From NCBI RefSeq assembly GCF_037081715.1, contig NZ_JAZDDH010000001.1, forward strand, positions 1,302,001-1,366,000: a stretch of 64,000 nucleotides of DNA, written 5' to 3'. The notes below the pieces were generated by a model. That model had not been told where the DNA came from. It saw only the letters and a list, made by a program, of their open reading frames with translations, and ran no database searches. A program made the position numbers and the translations under genes. This DNA is from Halalkalicoccus sp. CG83. GTDB lineage: Archaea > Halobacteriota > Halobacteria > Halobacteriales > Halalkalicoccaceae. This document shows, in pieces, positions 63,494 to 64,000 of the stretch (position 1 is its first letter; the number at the start of each line of letters is the position of its first letter).

Positions 63494-64000
63494 GAGCGAG
63501 ACGAGGGACACCGACGGATCGACGACCGCCGCGAGCGAGGGCGGCGTTCACCTGCGCGTCGAGGATCTCCGCAAGCGTTTCGGCGGCATCGTCGCGGTCG
63601 ACGGGGCGAGCTTCGACGTCGAGCGCGGGTCGATCACGGGCCTGATCGGCCCGAACGGCGCCGGTAAGTCGACGACGTTCAACTGTATCACGGGCGTCCA
63701 CACGCCCGACTCCGGGCGGGTGACGTTCGACGGCGAGGAGATCTCCGGGCTCGGTCCCGCACGGATCGCGAACCGGGGACTGGTCCGGACGTTCCAGATC
63801 GCCCGCGGGCTCCCCGAGATGACCGTCCTCGAGAACATGATGCTCGCGCCGAAGGACCAGATCGGCGAGTCGATCCTGCGGTCGGTGATGCCCGGCACCC
63901 GAAGGCGGGTGGTCGACCAGGAGACCGAGCTCAGAGAGCGCGTCTGGGAGACGCTCGAACTGTTCGAGCTCGATCACCTGGCGGAGGAGTACGCGGGCAA
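63486..64000 (+). CDS. livG: Branched-chain amino-acid-type ABC transporter ATP-binding protein LivG (partial)
   Basis: ATPase truncated by the window edge after about 171 residues. Walker A is GPNGAGKST (55-63); TRT-Q-loop region is NRGLVRTFQIARGLPEMTVLENMML, typical of LivG. The first 20 residues are an acidic halophilic extension. It is translated from its own Shine-Dalgarno site. livF and the binding protein would lie to the right. Confidence 0.94.
   Translation, partial: MSESETRDTDGSTTAASEGGVHLRVEDLRKRFGGIVAVDGASFDVERGSITGLIGPNGAGKSTTFNCITGVHTPDSGRVTFDGEEISGLGPARIANRGLVRTFQIARGLPEMTVLENMMLAPKDQIGESILRSVMPGTRRRVVDQETELRERVWETLELFELDHLAEEYAG

Overview
This window is chromosomal DNA of a halophilic archaeon (class Halobacteria). 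It is GC-rich and its predicted proteins are rich in Asp and Glu. It carries archaeal-type genes: the replication factor C large subunit, a haloarchaeal HMG-CoA synthase, a split-P-subunit glycine cleavage system, ThiR/ThiN, NikR, HalOD1-domain proteins and DUF2150. Many genes have a TATA-like element about 26-28 nt before the start codon, the signature of leaderless transcripts. The species cannot be named from the sequence alone.

Layout. 1-9.7 kb: edge of a peptide-type ABC binding protein, EamA exporter, RNase HI, degenerate M24 protein, MgtE, heme A synthase CtaA, zinc-ribbon microprotein, RfcL, ion channel. 9.8-15 kb: nitroreductase, SGNH-like protein, a decayed PPOX-type flavoprotein gene, MFS transporter, amidohydrolase. 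15.5-19.1 kb: an overlapping aldolase-FGGY kinase-2-hydroxyacid dehydrogenase operon. 19.2-25.1 kb: GNAT, COG1709-type HTH regulator, AAC(3)-fold protein, HMG-CoA synthase, DUF2150, TatD, NYN. 25.2-29.6 kb: gcvT-gcvH and gcvPA-gcvPB. 29.6-32.7 kb: nikR, then thiC convergent with its likely repressor thiR. 33-38.7 kb: small signalling and zinc proteins, MFS transporter, cobalamin adenosyltransferase, adenine deaminase. 38.8-40.4 kb: tRNA-Val with a partial 3' copy, next to a low-GC island holding one orphan membrane-anchored protein. 40.4-49 kb: tiny proteins, GNAT-zinc ribbon fusion, threonine-synthase-like protein, two HAD hydrolases, GCS2 ligase, sucCD, a structured non-coding block and an Lrp/AsnC regulator. 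49-57.5 kb: alkaline-phosphatase-superfamily protein, NodU-type carbamoyltransferase, ABC-2 exporter, FAD oxidoreductase, YihY/BrkB protein. 57.7-64 kb: quinone reductase, a two-gene HalOD1/HTH signalling unit, SDR dehydrogenase, and a branched-chain amino-acid-type ABC transporter (livH-livM-livG) running off the edge.

The most striking pattern is a recurrent arrangement before at least seven unrelated genes: ctaA, the COG1709 regulator, gcvPA, thiR, an MFS transporter, adenine deaminase and the GCS2 ligase. A very short ORF of 8-22 codons has its stop codon overlapping the start of the real gene (ATGA, GTGA or CTGA). In six of the seven its own start lies about 25-28 nt after a TATA-like element, so it would be the leaderless first cistron; for ctaA the spacing is about 33 nt. 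This suggests a widespread strategy in which a leaderless mini-ORF recruits the ribosome and the main protein is made by termination-reinitiation. A second candidate novelty is a compact transcription unit of about 150 nt with strong hairpins between lrp and sucC.
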